Shown here piece by piece: positions 1 through 5,999 of a DNA stretch of 11,773 nt (within the stretch, counting starts at the first letter, position 1; each line of letters starts with the position of its first letter). Under the pieces are notes generated by a model. That model was not told where the DNA came from. It ran no database searches and saw only the letters and a list, made by a program, of their open reading frames with translations. Made by a program: the position numbers and the translations under genes. Origin of the DNA: an uncultured Eubacteriales bacterium (GTDB taxonomy: Bacteria > Bacillota > Clostridia > Oscillospirales > Acutalibacteraceae); contig CAKSIH010000025.1 of the NCBI GenBank assembly GCA_934462705.1, positions 1 through 11,773 of the forward strand, read 5' to 3'.

Positions 1-24
1 TCTGCTGCAATTTTGTAAGTATAA

Positions 25-60
25 CATTTTAAAAGTTCCAATGTATTTCTATTGGAACTT
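25..60 (-). terminator. Inverted repeat over the recombinase stop codon, possible terminator
   Basis: Two perfect 10-base arms, AAGTTCCAAT (33-42) and ATTGGAACTT (51-60), flank an 8-base loop. In the minus-strand transcript the hairpin lies in the last codons of the recombinase gene and runs into a short U run at the stop codon (about 31-34). The U tract is short and the stem AT-rich, so termination would be weak. The repeat could instead belong to the element end or be constrained by the C-terminal residues. Confidence 0.4.
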
Positions 61-1585
61 CTCTTGAGCCTGTAAGTCTCTTTCCAACACAAATGTGGTC
101 AATAAGTTTTTGCACGATTTCTCTGTCAAGGTGGTTAATATCGGTGTATTCCTTAATAATTTCACGGCGGTTATCATTGCCATTCCTTCTAGCATCAATT
201 TTGTCAATATTTTTTTGAAGCTTCTTCACCAATGACTCCAGCCGTTCTTTTTCATTTACAAAATCATGAGAAAAATTAATATAATCCGATTCGGTTATTA
301 CACCCTTTACCTTATCAAAATATAAGTCCTTAATTGCCTTTGAATATTCGGTTATCTTTTTCTTGTAAAGTAACATTTCTTTTTCTGCACTTTGCTTTTG
401 CTGATTAAGTGTATTAGCGAGAACTATATTTTTCTCCAAATCCTCTTTATCAAGAAATTCATCGGACATTTTTTTCAGTTCATCAATAACAACCTTTTCT
501 AATCTTTCAACAGAGATAAATGACCCTATGCACGCATCTTTTGAAATATGACGATTAGAACACCCAAGGTAATACTTACCATGACATTTTGACGACCTCA
601 TGGTACATCCACAATTCATGCATCTTACTTTTCGGGCAAATAATCCAATCGTTCCAACTGTAAATGGTTTTGCTTTTTCTTTTACCATAGATTGAACTTT
701 ATCCCATAGCTCTCTGTCAATAATCGGTTCATGAGTTCCTTCCACAATGAACCATTCTTCTTTTGGACGTGGCTTATTTTGTTTAGTTTTGTAAGAAATA
801 CTTCCATACTTACCTTGAACCATGTTGCCAATGTAAAATTCATTCACAAGCATATTAGATATGGCAAAATATTTCCATAGTGTACTATTTTTTCTTTTTG
901 GCTGTTTATATCTGAGCCCATGCAATCTTTTATATTCGGTAGGGTTTGGAATTCCCCTGTCATTTAACATTCGAGCAATCGCAGTTTTACCATATCCTTT
1001 TGAAAATAATGTAAAAACTTCCCTTACAATAGAGGCCGCTTCTTCATCAATAACAAGATGCCCTTTTTGGTTTGGGTCTTTCATATATCCATACAAGGCA
1101 AAAGCCCCTATATGAAAACCATTTTTACGTTTGTTTGTAAGAACACTTTTTATGTTATCGGACATATCTTCTAAGTACCATTCATTTATAAGACCATTGA
1201 TTTGGCGTGATTTTTTATTTCCTTTATTTGCAGTATCAGCATTATCAACTATACTTATAAATCTTATTCCCCATATTGGGAAAAGCCCATGAATATATTT
1301 TTCAACAAGCTCCATTTCTCTTGTAAACCTGGATTGAGTTTTGCAAAGCACGATATCAAACTTTTTTGCTTTGGCATCTTCAAGCAATCTATTAAACTGG
1401 GGGCGTTTTCTATCAGCACCAGCATAATCATCATCACTGTAGATGTCATATACATCCCATCCATGTTCTAAAACGTATTGACAAAGCATTACCTTTTGAT
1501 TTTGTATGCTTTCGCTGTCGTCCTTTTCGCATCTTTTATCTCTATCTTCTTCTGAAAGCCTGCAATATATTGCAACTTTGGCCAT
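29..1585 (-). CDS. Large serine recombinase (site-specific integrase/transposase)
   Basis: Predicted large serine recombinase that would cut and rejoin DNA at attachment sites to insert or excise a mobile element. The N-terminal resolvase domain (about 1-150) has the YCRLSEED motif with the likely nucleophile Ser11 and Arg9. It also has the conserved RPQF segment (61-64) and SRFTRE (85-90), whose arginines belong to the active site. A recombinase domain follows (about 155-310). A zinc-ribbon has CxxC at 322/325 and further cysteines at 342 and 352. A long coiled coil (about 395-465) is the part that controls directionality in this family. At 518 residues it is close to TndX-type transposases and complete. 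ATG is preceded by GGGAG at 8 bases. A sigma-A-like promoter lies just upstream. The gene sits at the left edge, as expected for an integrase near an element end. The substrate attachment sites cannot be identified here. Confidence 0.95.
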   Translation of the reverse strand: MAKVAIYCRLSEEDRDKRCEKDDSESIQNQKVMLCQYVLEHGWDVYDIYSDDDYAGADRKRPQFNRLLEDAKAKKFDIVLCKTQSRFTREMELVEKYIHGLFPIWGIRFISIVDNADTANKGNKKSRQINGLINEWYLEDMSDNIKSVLTNKRKNGFHIGAFALYGYMKDPNQKGHLVIDEEAASIVREVFTLFSKGYGKTAIARMLNDRGIPNPTEYKRLHGLRYKQPKRKNSTLWKYFAISNMLVNEFYIGNMVQGKYGSISYKTKQNKPRPKEEWFIVEGTHEPIIDRELWDKVQSMVKEKAKPFTVGTIGLFARKVRCMNCGCTMRSSKCHGKYYLGCSNRHISKDACIGSFISVERLEKVVIDELKKMSDEFLDKEDLEKNIVLANTLNQQKQSAEKEMLLYKKKITEYSKAIKDLYFDKVKGVITESDYINFSHDFVNEKERLESLVKKLQKNIDKIDARRNGNDNRREIIKEYTDINHLDREIVQKLIDHICVGKRLTGSREVPIEIHWNF

Positions 1586-1642
1586 AATGTTTTTATCTCC
1601 CTTCTCGCACGAAGTGATAAAAACAAATTAACCTTTATTTTA

Positions 1643-1671
1643 ATTATAACGCATATAAGGCTAATTTGCAA
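1643..1671 (-). promoter_or_regulatory. Sigma-A-type promoter of the recombinase
   Basis: Reading the minus strand, the -35 element TTGCAA (1666-1671) is separated by exactly 17 bases from a perfect TATAAT -10 element (1643-1648). Transcription would begin near 1636, giving a leader of about 50 bases before the recombinase ATG at 1585. It lies between the recombinase and the 44-codon ORF, so the recombinase can be expressed independently of upstream genes. Confidence 0.6.
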
Positions 1672-1690
1672 ATGTAGTGCATAAATTTGT

Positions 1691-1825
1691 CTATTTTTGT
1701 ATTAATAACTTGTTTTTTTCACATTCATTAATAAGTTCAGTCCACATTTTATTGAATTCCCTTTTTAATTTGTCTTTTTCAGTATTTTTAAAAATGTTTT
1801 TACAAAAGATTTTCTCTTTAGTCAT
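1691..1825 (-). CDS. Small 44-residue hypothetical protein upstream of the recombinase
   Basis: The ATG-started ORF begins MTKEKIFCKNIF and ends KLLIQK. It is rich in Lys and Glu, has two cysteines and a central WTELI segment, and has no signal peptide or membrane segment. A good ribosome site (GGGAG, 1834-1838) lies 8 bases before the ATG, and a weak promoter-like pair lies just upstream. These are the reasons to treat it as real. It is on the same strand as the recombinase and 105 bases upstream of it. I do not recognise the family. A small accessory protein of the element is possible, but that is inference. Confidence 0.5.
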   Translation of the reverse strand: MTKEKIFCKNIFKNTEKDKLKREFNKMWTELINECEKNKLLIQK

Positions 1826-1851
1826 ATAACCATCTCCCAAAAAGTTTATAA

Positions 1852-1880
1852 TGTATAAATATTGCTTATTCCTTGTACAA
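1852..1880 (-). promoter_or_regulatory. Weak promoter-like pair before the 44-codon ORF
   Basis: Minus-strand TTGTAC (1875-1880) and TATACA (1852-1857) are 17 bases apart and would start a transcript about 20 bases before the ribosome site at 1834-1838. The -35 match is poor (3 of 6), so the call rests mainly on spacing and position. Confidence 0.3.
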
Positions 1881-2376
1881 TATTATTGATTTTTAAAAAT
1901 AAAATATTTTAGTCTGGCGCTTGATTACATAGACCATTTTACGATTCTTAGATTACTGCAAAATAAAGGCTAATATCTCAGCCCGCTATAGTCTTAATAG
2001 CAGCACACGAATTTCACATCCCCGAAATTATACCGAGGCTACCCTCATTGCCTGCGACATCGTCGGAGCGGATTACGCTATGTGTTTCTCGCTTTTTAAT
2101 CAAGGCTTATGTGCTCCATAGCTCCTCCTTTCCCCAAAAAGTTGTATTCTTGTCCACTAACGACTTATAAATACGCTTTTTTACTTGGATTGTAAATCTA
2201 CCAACTTTTCGGGGACCCCTTATACGCTCGGACTGTGACTGAGCAGGAGTATCTTTAATTGTTGCTGAGATATTTGTTATTCTATTTTCAAGGTTCACTG
2301 AGTAGATTTTATCCCCTCACATATATAAAGAGTCTTTTGGGGCATTTTTTTATGCGCAAAAGTTGTCGACTGAAAT
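1881..2376. other. Gene-poor stretch inside the putative mobile element
   Basis: Apart from the doubtful ORF at 2107-2298, this stretch has a GC-richer patch (about 1975-2090) with short hairpins on either strand, such as CGAC-ATC-GTCG near 2054-2064. It also contains the minus-strand strong ribosome site at 2122-2130. No full-length gene is visible. A leader or attenuator for the downstream minus-strand small ORF is conceivable but unproven. Confidence 0.4.
2107..2298 (-). CDS. Doubtful 63-residue ORF, possibly a gene remnant
   Basis: The reading frame encodes a basic stretch (RGPRKVGRFTIQVKKRIYK) and ends ELWST. The only start is GTG at 2296-2298, with no ribosome site at usable distance and no internal Met, so the start is not credible as it stands. 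After the TAA stop the same frame stays open for about 30 more codons (down to about 2014), which could mean a decayed longer gene. A strong AAGGAGGAG site at 2122-2130 lies inside the 3' end and precedes an 8-codon ATG ORF (2096-2119, stop included), which could be a leader peptide. I recognise no family. Confidence 0.25.
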   Translation of the reverse strand: MNLENRITNISATIKDTPAQSQSERIRGPRKVGRFTIQVKKRIYKSLVDKNTTFWGKEELWST

Positions 2377-2378
2377 AT

Positions 2379-2777
2379 TTATTTTTTTGATAAGAATATT
2401 TTTAAAATTCTTAGTATTTTTTTTAGTTTATTTCCTATGCTGGTCTGATTTACACCATATTTTAAAGCAAGTTCTTTTTGTGTTAGACATTCTTTAACTA
2501 TGTAACTGATAAATATTTGGTCTTCAGTGGACAGACTTTTCACCGCTTTATGTAAATTTTCGTTTTCAATCAATTCTATCCAGTCAAGTAGATTTTGTTC
2601 TGCGGCCTGCTTGTCCATATCAAAATTTGCTGAAAAGTTATCATATATAATTTCATCAACGAGAATTTCATACTCTTTTATTTTAGATTTCCTAACTCTA
2701 TCCTTTGTGTCCATGTTCTTAATTACAGTATAAAAATAAGCTATTTCATTGTTAATATCATTTCTACGGTTAACCAT
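2379..2777 (-). CDS. Sigma-70 region-4-like helix-turn-helix protein
   Basis: A 132-residue, Lys-rich protein whose C-terminal half resembles sigma-70 region 4: an acidic or polar helix, then LSTEDQIFISYIV (82-94), then the helix-turn-helix LTQKELALKYGVNQTSIGNK (98-117). No region 2 is evident, so it may be a small sigma-like regulator rather than a complete sigma factor. Such proteins are frequent in integrative elements and prophages of Bacillota. The start at 2777 (MVNRRND) is chosen because GGAGG (2785-2789) lies 7 bases upstream; the reading frame extends 11 codons further without a better site. It is on the same strand as the recombinase and plausibly belongs to the same element. DNA binding is well supported; its target genes are unknown. 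Confidence 0.75.
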   Translation of the reverse strand: MVNRRNDINNEIAYFYTVIKNMDTKDRVRKSKIKEYEILVDEIIYDNFSANFDMDKQAAEQNLLDWIELIENENLHKAVKSLSTEDQIFISYIVKECLTQKELALKYGVNQTSIGNKLKKILRILKIFLSKK

Positions 2778-2958
2778 AATTTTTCCTCCGAATTTTTTGA
2801 AAATTTTCAATCAATTCGGCTTTTCATGGATATCGTATGTAATATAAAAGCCAACTCTTCATAGCCTATTCCTCTTTCTAGAAGGCAACGGCAAAAAAGC
2901 AGAAAAAGTTGTCTAACTTAACCGTGTGCATTAAGCTAAATTTTAAAGCAAGAGTTCA

Positions 2959-2988
2959 GTGCGCAAATTGCCCTGGGCGACCACGCAC
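2959..2988 (+). repeat. GC-rich palindromic repeat, copy A
   Basis: A 30-base unit begins GTGCGCAAATTGCCC and ends CGACCACGCAC. Outer arms GTGCG/CGCAC and inner GCC/GGC arms fold into an interrupted hairpin. It matches copy B (3127-3156) at 24 of 30 positions without gaps, and its ends match copy C. Confidence 0.55.
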
Positions 2989-3126
2989 AAAAGACAGAGC
3001 CCACCACGTTCGTGCGAACTCTGCCTTCAAAATCTTATATGAGGCTTATTACCAAATAACACATTTACAAATTACCAAAAACTAAAACACTTGCAATAAA
3101 TAAAGTATTCCCAACAACACAACCTT

Positions 3127-3156
3127 ATGCGCGAATTTACCTGGGCAACAACGCAC
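3127..3156 (+). repeat. GC-rich palindromic repeat, copy B
   Basis: The same 30-base unit as copy A, in the same orientation: TGCGC...AATT...CCTGGGC...ACGCAC. The inner stem is eroded relative to copy A, but the outer TGCG/CGCA arms are kept. Confidence 0.5.
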
Positions 3157-3544
3157 TGAAGATGTCAGATAAAAAATAACCTCATCATATTTTAAATTTT
3201 ACACCTTCTACTTTTGTCGTTCTTAAACCCCAGGTCTATTGCAATAACATTTAAGCTTTTTGTTAGGTTACACATTTTCGATTTTTGTTTTTATCAAGGA
3301 TACGACGTCAAAAATATTATATATTAGCTATCTCAGCATATTGTGAGATGTTAAATTATTTATATATAAATTTAACTATTTTTAGCTATTAAATCTTTGC
3401 CGAAATATGGATGGGATTTACAACGAAATTTAAGAAACTTATAGAAAAGTGTGCCCCAAAAATAAAAAGCCCATAAACAAACAGATTAACCCATTTGTTT
3501 ACAGGCCCTACTGCTTTGTGATAAATTGTTACAAATTTTTAGCG

Positions 3545-3581
3545 TAAAAAGGCCGCAGCGGTTCAAGCAAACCACTGTGGC
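3545..3581 (-). terminator. Rho-independent terminator-like hairpin
   Basis: On the minus strand, arms GCCACAGTGGTT (3570-3581) and AACCGCTGCGGC (3552-3563) pair over 12 positions with one mismatch and one wobble around a 6-base loop. They are followed by C and a run of five T (3546-3550). No large gene ends here. It could close a short transcript beginning near the 24-codon ORF at 3842-3916. Confidence 0.55.
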
Positions 3582-3794
3582 TCCAAAGTTCGATATTATA
3601 TTCTCTTTTTTTATACCGGATTTGCCGGGCAGTGCACTTTTGTTGGAGCCACTGCCCCAAACCCCGTTTGCCTCCGGCTGCCAAAGAGACTTTGCCTCAA
3701 ATGTTCCTTTGGCAGCTTCAAACCTTTTACGTTTTGACAAATACACTTTGTTGCTTCGCACTTTTTTTACCTGTTACTTTCATGGAAGCTTAAT

Positions 3795-3833
3795 GTGCGA
3801 TTTGCCCGCAGGTGCTACCCGCCGGCCACGCAC
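3795..3833 (+). repeat. GC-rich palindromic repeat, copy C (longer variant)
   Basis: A 39-base unit with the same GTGCG and CGCAC ends, a TTTGCCC left part and a GGCCACGCAC right part as in copy A, but with about 9 extra bases in the centre. The relationship to A and B is weaker than that between A and B. Confidence 0.4.
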
Positions 3834-3841
3834 TATTTTAT

Positions 3842-3916
3842 CTACATCAATAATTTTACATTTATAAGTTTATGTACAGCATTATTATATGTGGCTTTTA
3901 ACAAATTATGCTTCAT
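3842..3916 (-). CDS. Very short ORF (24 residues) with a strong ribosome site; gene remnant or small peptide
   Basis: ATG at 3916 is preceded by AAAGGAG (3923-3929) at a 6-base distance. The ORF encodes a basic 24-residue peptide starting MKHNLLKATY and ends at TAG. A consensus -35 hexamer TTGACA lies upstream (3966-3971), but I see no good -10 at 16-18 bases. Either this is a real small peptide, or it is the preserved 5' end of a gene whose body was lost and replaced by the GC-richer block downstream. No family is recognised. Confidence 0.35.
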   Translation of the reverse strand: MKHNLLKATYNNAVHKLINVKLLM

Positions 3917-4459
3917 ATGACGCTCCTTTCTTAAAAAAAAGAAACGCTTATCTATTTACTCAATCTGTCAACACCAAATTTTTACACTTATTTATTTTAA
4001 TTGCTAGTATTTAAATTTTTTAATAAATGATGTTTATAGAAAAATTAATACAACAAAAAAACTTCAATTTATTAGATTTTTATCCGGCAAATTAAGACTT
4101 TCAAAATTAAATTTTTACTAACAAAGTTCAAGATTTAAGATTACTATTTATATATTTTAATATTCATTCATAATATTGCGCTTCCATTTCTGCAACTCTT
4201 TAAACATTCATTCTATATAATGTTATATTTAGTTTCAAACTTTAAGTTACTTTTAGCTTTAGAGCCATCATCACAAACTTTTAAATAACTCAAACAGGTT
4301 GATATTAACAAAATAAATTAAAAATTTATTTTAATTTATTTATCTATGACTCATACGCTTATAAAAATAAAAATTTTTTCTTCTTGTTGCCTGAAAAAAA
4401 ACAATAAATTTAATATTTTCCTTATATATTGTAATCTTATTTTATATGGAGGGATTAAT
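3917..4459. other. AT-rich intergenic region upstream of the fibre-like gene
   Basis: Very AT-rich with no supported gene. A TATAAT hexamer at 4216-4221 has no matching -35 at normal spacing. I see no confident promoter for the gene that starts at 4460. An ATG at 4346 is in frame with that gene but lacks a ribosome site, and the intervening codons look non-coding. Confidence 0.4.
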
Positions 4460-5938
4460 TTGACTAATAAAAATATTAAACTTCAAATTTGGAAAAACAA
4501 TTCTGAAACTGCACTAGCTACTCAAGGGGAAGTTAATAGTCGTTTTTTAACCGTAAAAATTGAAGATGAAAATGGTCCAATTGATTTAACAGGTAAAAAA
4601 GTTTATTTTTTTGCGAAAAAACCAGACGATAATATAATATTTGTTGAGATGACTGTAGAAGATGCAGAAAATGGCACAGCTGTTTTAAGCCTTACTTCTC
4701 AAATGTCAGCTGTTTCAGGATTTTTAAGTGGATGTGAAATTCATGTAATGTCTGCATCTGGAAATACATTAATAGTTAAGGAAATCAATATACTTGTTCA
4801 ACCGTCATTAGGTATTTGTATAGAAGAAAGCCTATCTGAACTTAGTGCATTTCAACAAATGACTACTGATGTAAATACTTTAAAACAACACATTGTTAAT
4901 GAAAATAATCCGCATAATGTAACTGCAGCGCAAATAGGGGTTCCATCTAAATTAACTGATTTAACGGGCACTCTTCCAGTAAATCAAGGTGGAACAGGTG
5001 CAGAAACTGCAAATGATGCGCAGGAAAATCTGGGATTAATGAAGCGATATACAAATTTAAATCATTTAAGTCTGCCCGCCAATTATGAAATTGCTGATAT
5101 TTTTCCAGCTATGGCAAATAACACATATATTGAACTTGACATATCCACGATTAATACAGCCTTGTTCCCGCAAACTCAGGGCATGGCGAAATTTTTCAAA
5201 ATTAGTACAAACAGAGCTTACGTAGAGTATAAGTGCACATATCATATAGGCAAAGGAAGCTGGGTCGGATATTACCACTCGAACTCAGGTTTTTCTGGGT
5301 GGAAAAAAATTTATACCGAAAATGATACTGTGCCAATTGCAAACGGTGGAACGGGCGCTACGACTGCAGCAGCGGCACTAACAGCACTTGGAGCTGCTCC
5401 CAGTAATCATGAGCATAGTACCAGCGACATTACAAGTGGAGTATTGCCAATCGAGAACGGTGGAACAGGTGCAACAACTGCAGACACGGCATTAGCTAAT
5501 TTAGGTGCGATTCCTTTAAGGCAAACTATAAACGATGTTGCATTAGATACAATAAAATCAGATGGGATATACGAACTTAGATATACAACTTTTGAAAATA
5601 TGAATGTCCCAGATGGAATACAGACATCTGCAGCATTTCCTGCAAAACTTTTGCTGATTGTGGCTGATATTAACGCTACTTACTATCAAATAATATTTAG
5701 CGATTGGGGATGCTATATTCGGAAATGGAATCAAGGCGGATCAGTAGATATATGGAAACAGTTTGGTGGTTCAAACGTTGCACCATTACCATTAACAAAC
5801 GGTGGAACAGGTGCGACAACTGCGAGTGCTGCACGAACAGCGTTAGGTGCGCAAGCGTCCACAGATAATTCCCTTTTAACAAATAGCAAAACGATTGTTG
5901 GCGCTATTAATGAACTTTATTCCATGATTAACAATTAA
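4460..5938 (+). CDS. Modular phage tail-fibre/baseplate-like protein
   Basis: A 492-residue protein, probably a trimeric fibre that binds a receptor or surface. Residues 1-118 resemble the N-terminal domain of the baseplate upper protein BppU (IKLQIWKNN...LTGKKVYFFAKKPD...VQPSLG). A short heptad-like segment (about 122-147) and a NPHNVTAAQIG tail-fibre motif (150-160) follow. Four repeats carry a P(V/I/L)xxGGTGA core, near 173, 292, 330 and 444. Two domains with pyocin-knob-like endings sit between them (about 195-288 ending WKKIYTEND, and 352-436 ending IWKQFGG). The C-terminus is DNSLLTNSKTIVGAINELY. The TTG start at 4460 is chosen because GGAGG (4448-4452) lies 7 bases upstream. There is no signal peptide. 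No capsid, tail-tape or lysis genes are near, so it stands alone. A terminator follows. Confidence 0.85.
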   Translation: MTNKNIKLQIWKNNSETALATQGEVNSRFLTVKIEDENGPIDLTGKKVYFFAKKPDDNIIFVEMTVEDAENGTAVLSLTSQMSAVSGFLSGCEIHVMSASGNTLIVKEINILVQPSLGICIEESLSELSAFQQMTTDVNTLKQHIVNENNPHNVTAAQIGVPSKLTDLTGTLPVNQGGTGAETANDAQENLGLMKRYTNLNHLSLPANYEIADIFPAMANNTYIELDISTINTALFPQTQGMAKFFKISTNRAYVEYKCTYHIGKGSWVGYYHSNSGFSGWKKIYTENDTVPIANGGTGATTAAAALTALGAAPSNHEHSTSDITSGVLPIENGGTGATTADTALANLGAIPLRQTINDVALDTIKSDGIYELRYTTFENMNVPDGIQTSAAFPAKLLLIVADINATYYQIIFSDWGCYIRKWNQGGSVDIWKQFGGSNVAPLPLTNGGTGATTASAARTALGAQASTDNSLLTNSKTIVGAINELYSMINN

Positions 5939-5950
5939 ATACAAATAAAT

Positions 5951-5982
5951 ATACCACCCTTATTTAAGGGTGGTATATTTTT
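5951..5982. terminator. Strong bidirectional Rho-independent terminator
   Basis: ATACCACCCT (5951-5960) and AGGGTGGTAT (5967-5976) form a perfect 10-base stem with a 6-base loop, extendable by two A-T pairs. ATTTTT follows on the plus strand and a T-rich tract on the minus strand. It ends the fibre-like gene on the plus strand and the glycosyltransferase operon on the minus strand. Confidence 0.85.
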
Positions 5983-5999
5983 ATATAAAAACTTTTGTT

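Larger units (their letters stand above)
2778..3486. other. Non-coding AT-rich stretch with two palindromic repeats
   Basis: No credible gene is visible on either strand. It contains two copies of a GC-rich palindromic unit (listed separately). It also has a GTTC-GTGC-GAAC hairpin near 3008-3019, with AGAGTTC/GAACTCT arms around that area, and a 6-base inverted repeat ATCTCA/TGAGAT at 3330-3349 that could be an operator or chance. The remainder is AT-rich with no recognisable signal. Confidence 0.4.
3490..3840. other. GC-richer block, candidate extragenic repeat unit
   Basis: The base composition of this block is clearly richer in G and C than the AT-rich flanks. Reading frames are open on both strands (3526-3867 plus, 3486-3761 minus), but neither has a ribosome site or a recognisable protein. 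On the minus strand it runs from palindrome C into a terminator-like hairpin at 3545-3581. It is best read as a structured non-coding or decayed segment, possibly a multicopy element of this genome. That last point is inference. Confidence 0.35.

Noticed and set aside
1..28. Element attachment site at the left edge
   Set aside because: Only 28 bases beyond the recombinase stop are visible and no second copy of any part of them was noticed, so a boundary cannot be supported.
861..1471. Plus-strand ORFs (861-1115, 1289-1471) within the recombinase gene
   Set aside because: They are antisense to a complete recombinase, with no start signals and no domain.
2959..3156. CRISPR array or integron attC sites for the palindromic units
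   Set aside because: Only two or three imperfect, irregularly spaced copies; there are no regular spacers, no cas genes, and no integron core sites or tyrosine integrase.
3486..3761. 91-codon minus-strand ORF in the GC-richer block
   Set aside because: No ribosome site and no family resemblance, and the frame runs through the terminator-like hairpin.
3526..3867. 113-codon plus-strand ORF in the GC-richer block
   Set aside because: No ribosome site; it overlaps an equally open minus-strand frame, a terminator-like hairpin and palindrome C. It is better explained as non-coding.
4346..4459. N-terminal extension of the fibre-like protein from the ATG at 4346
   Set aside because: No ribosome site at 4346. 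The extension reads like translated AT-rich spacer, while TTG at 4460 has GGAGG at 7 bases and starts directly at the BppU-like domain.
4460..5938. Diversity-generating retroelement target in the fibre-like gene
   Set aside because: Fibre proteins are common targets, but no reverse transcriptase, template repeat or adenine-biased variable repeat is visible in the window.
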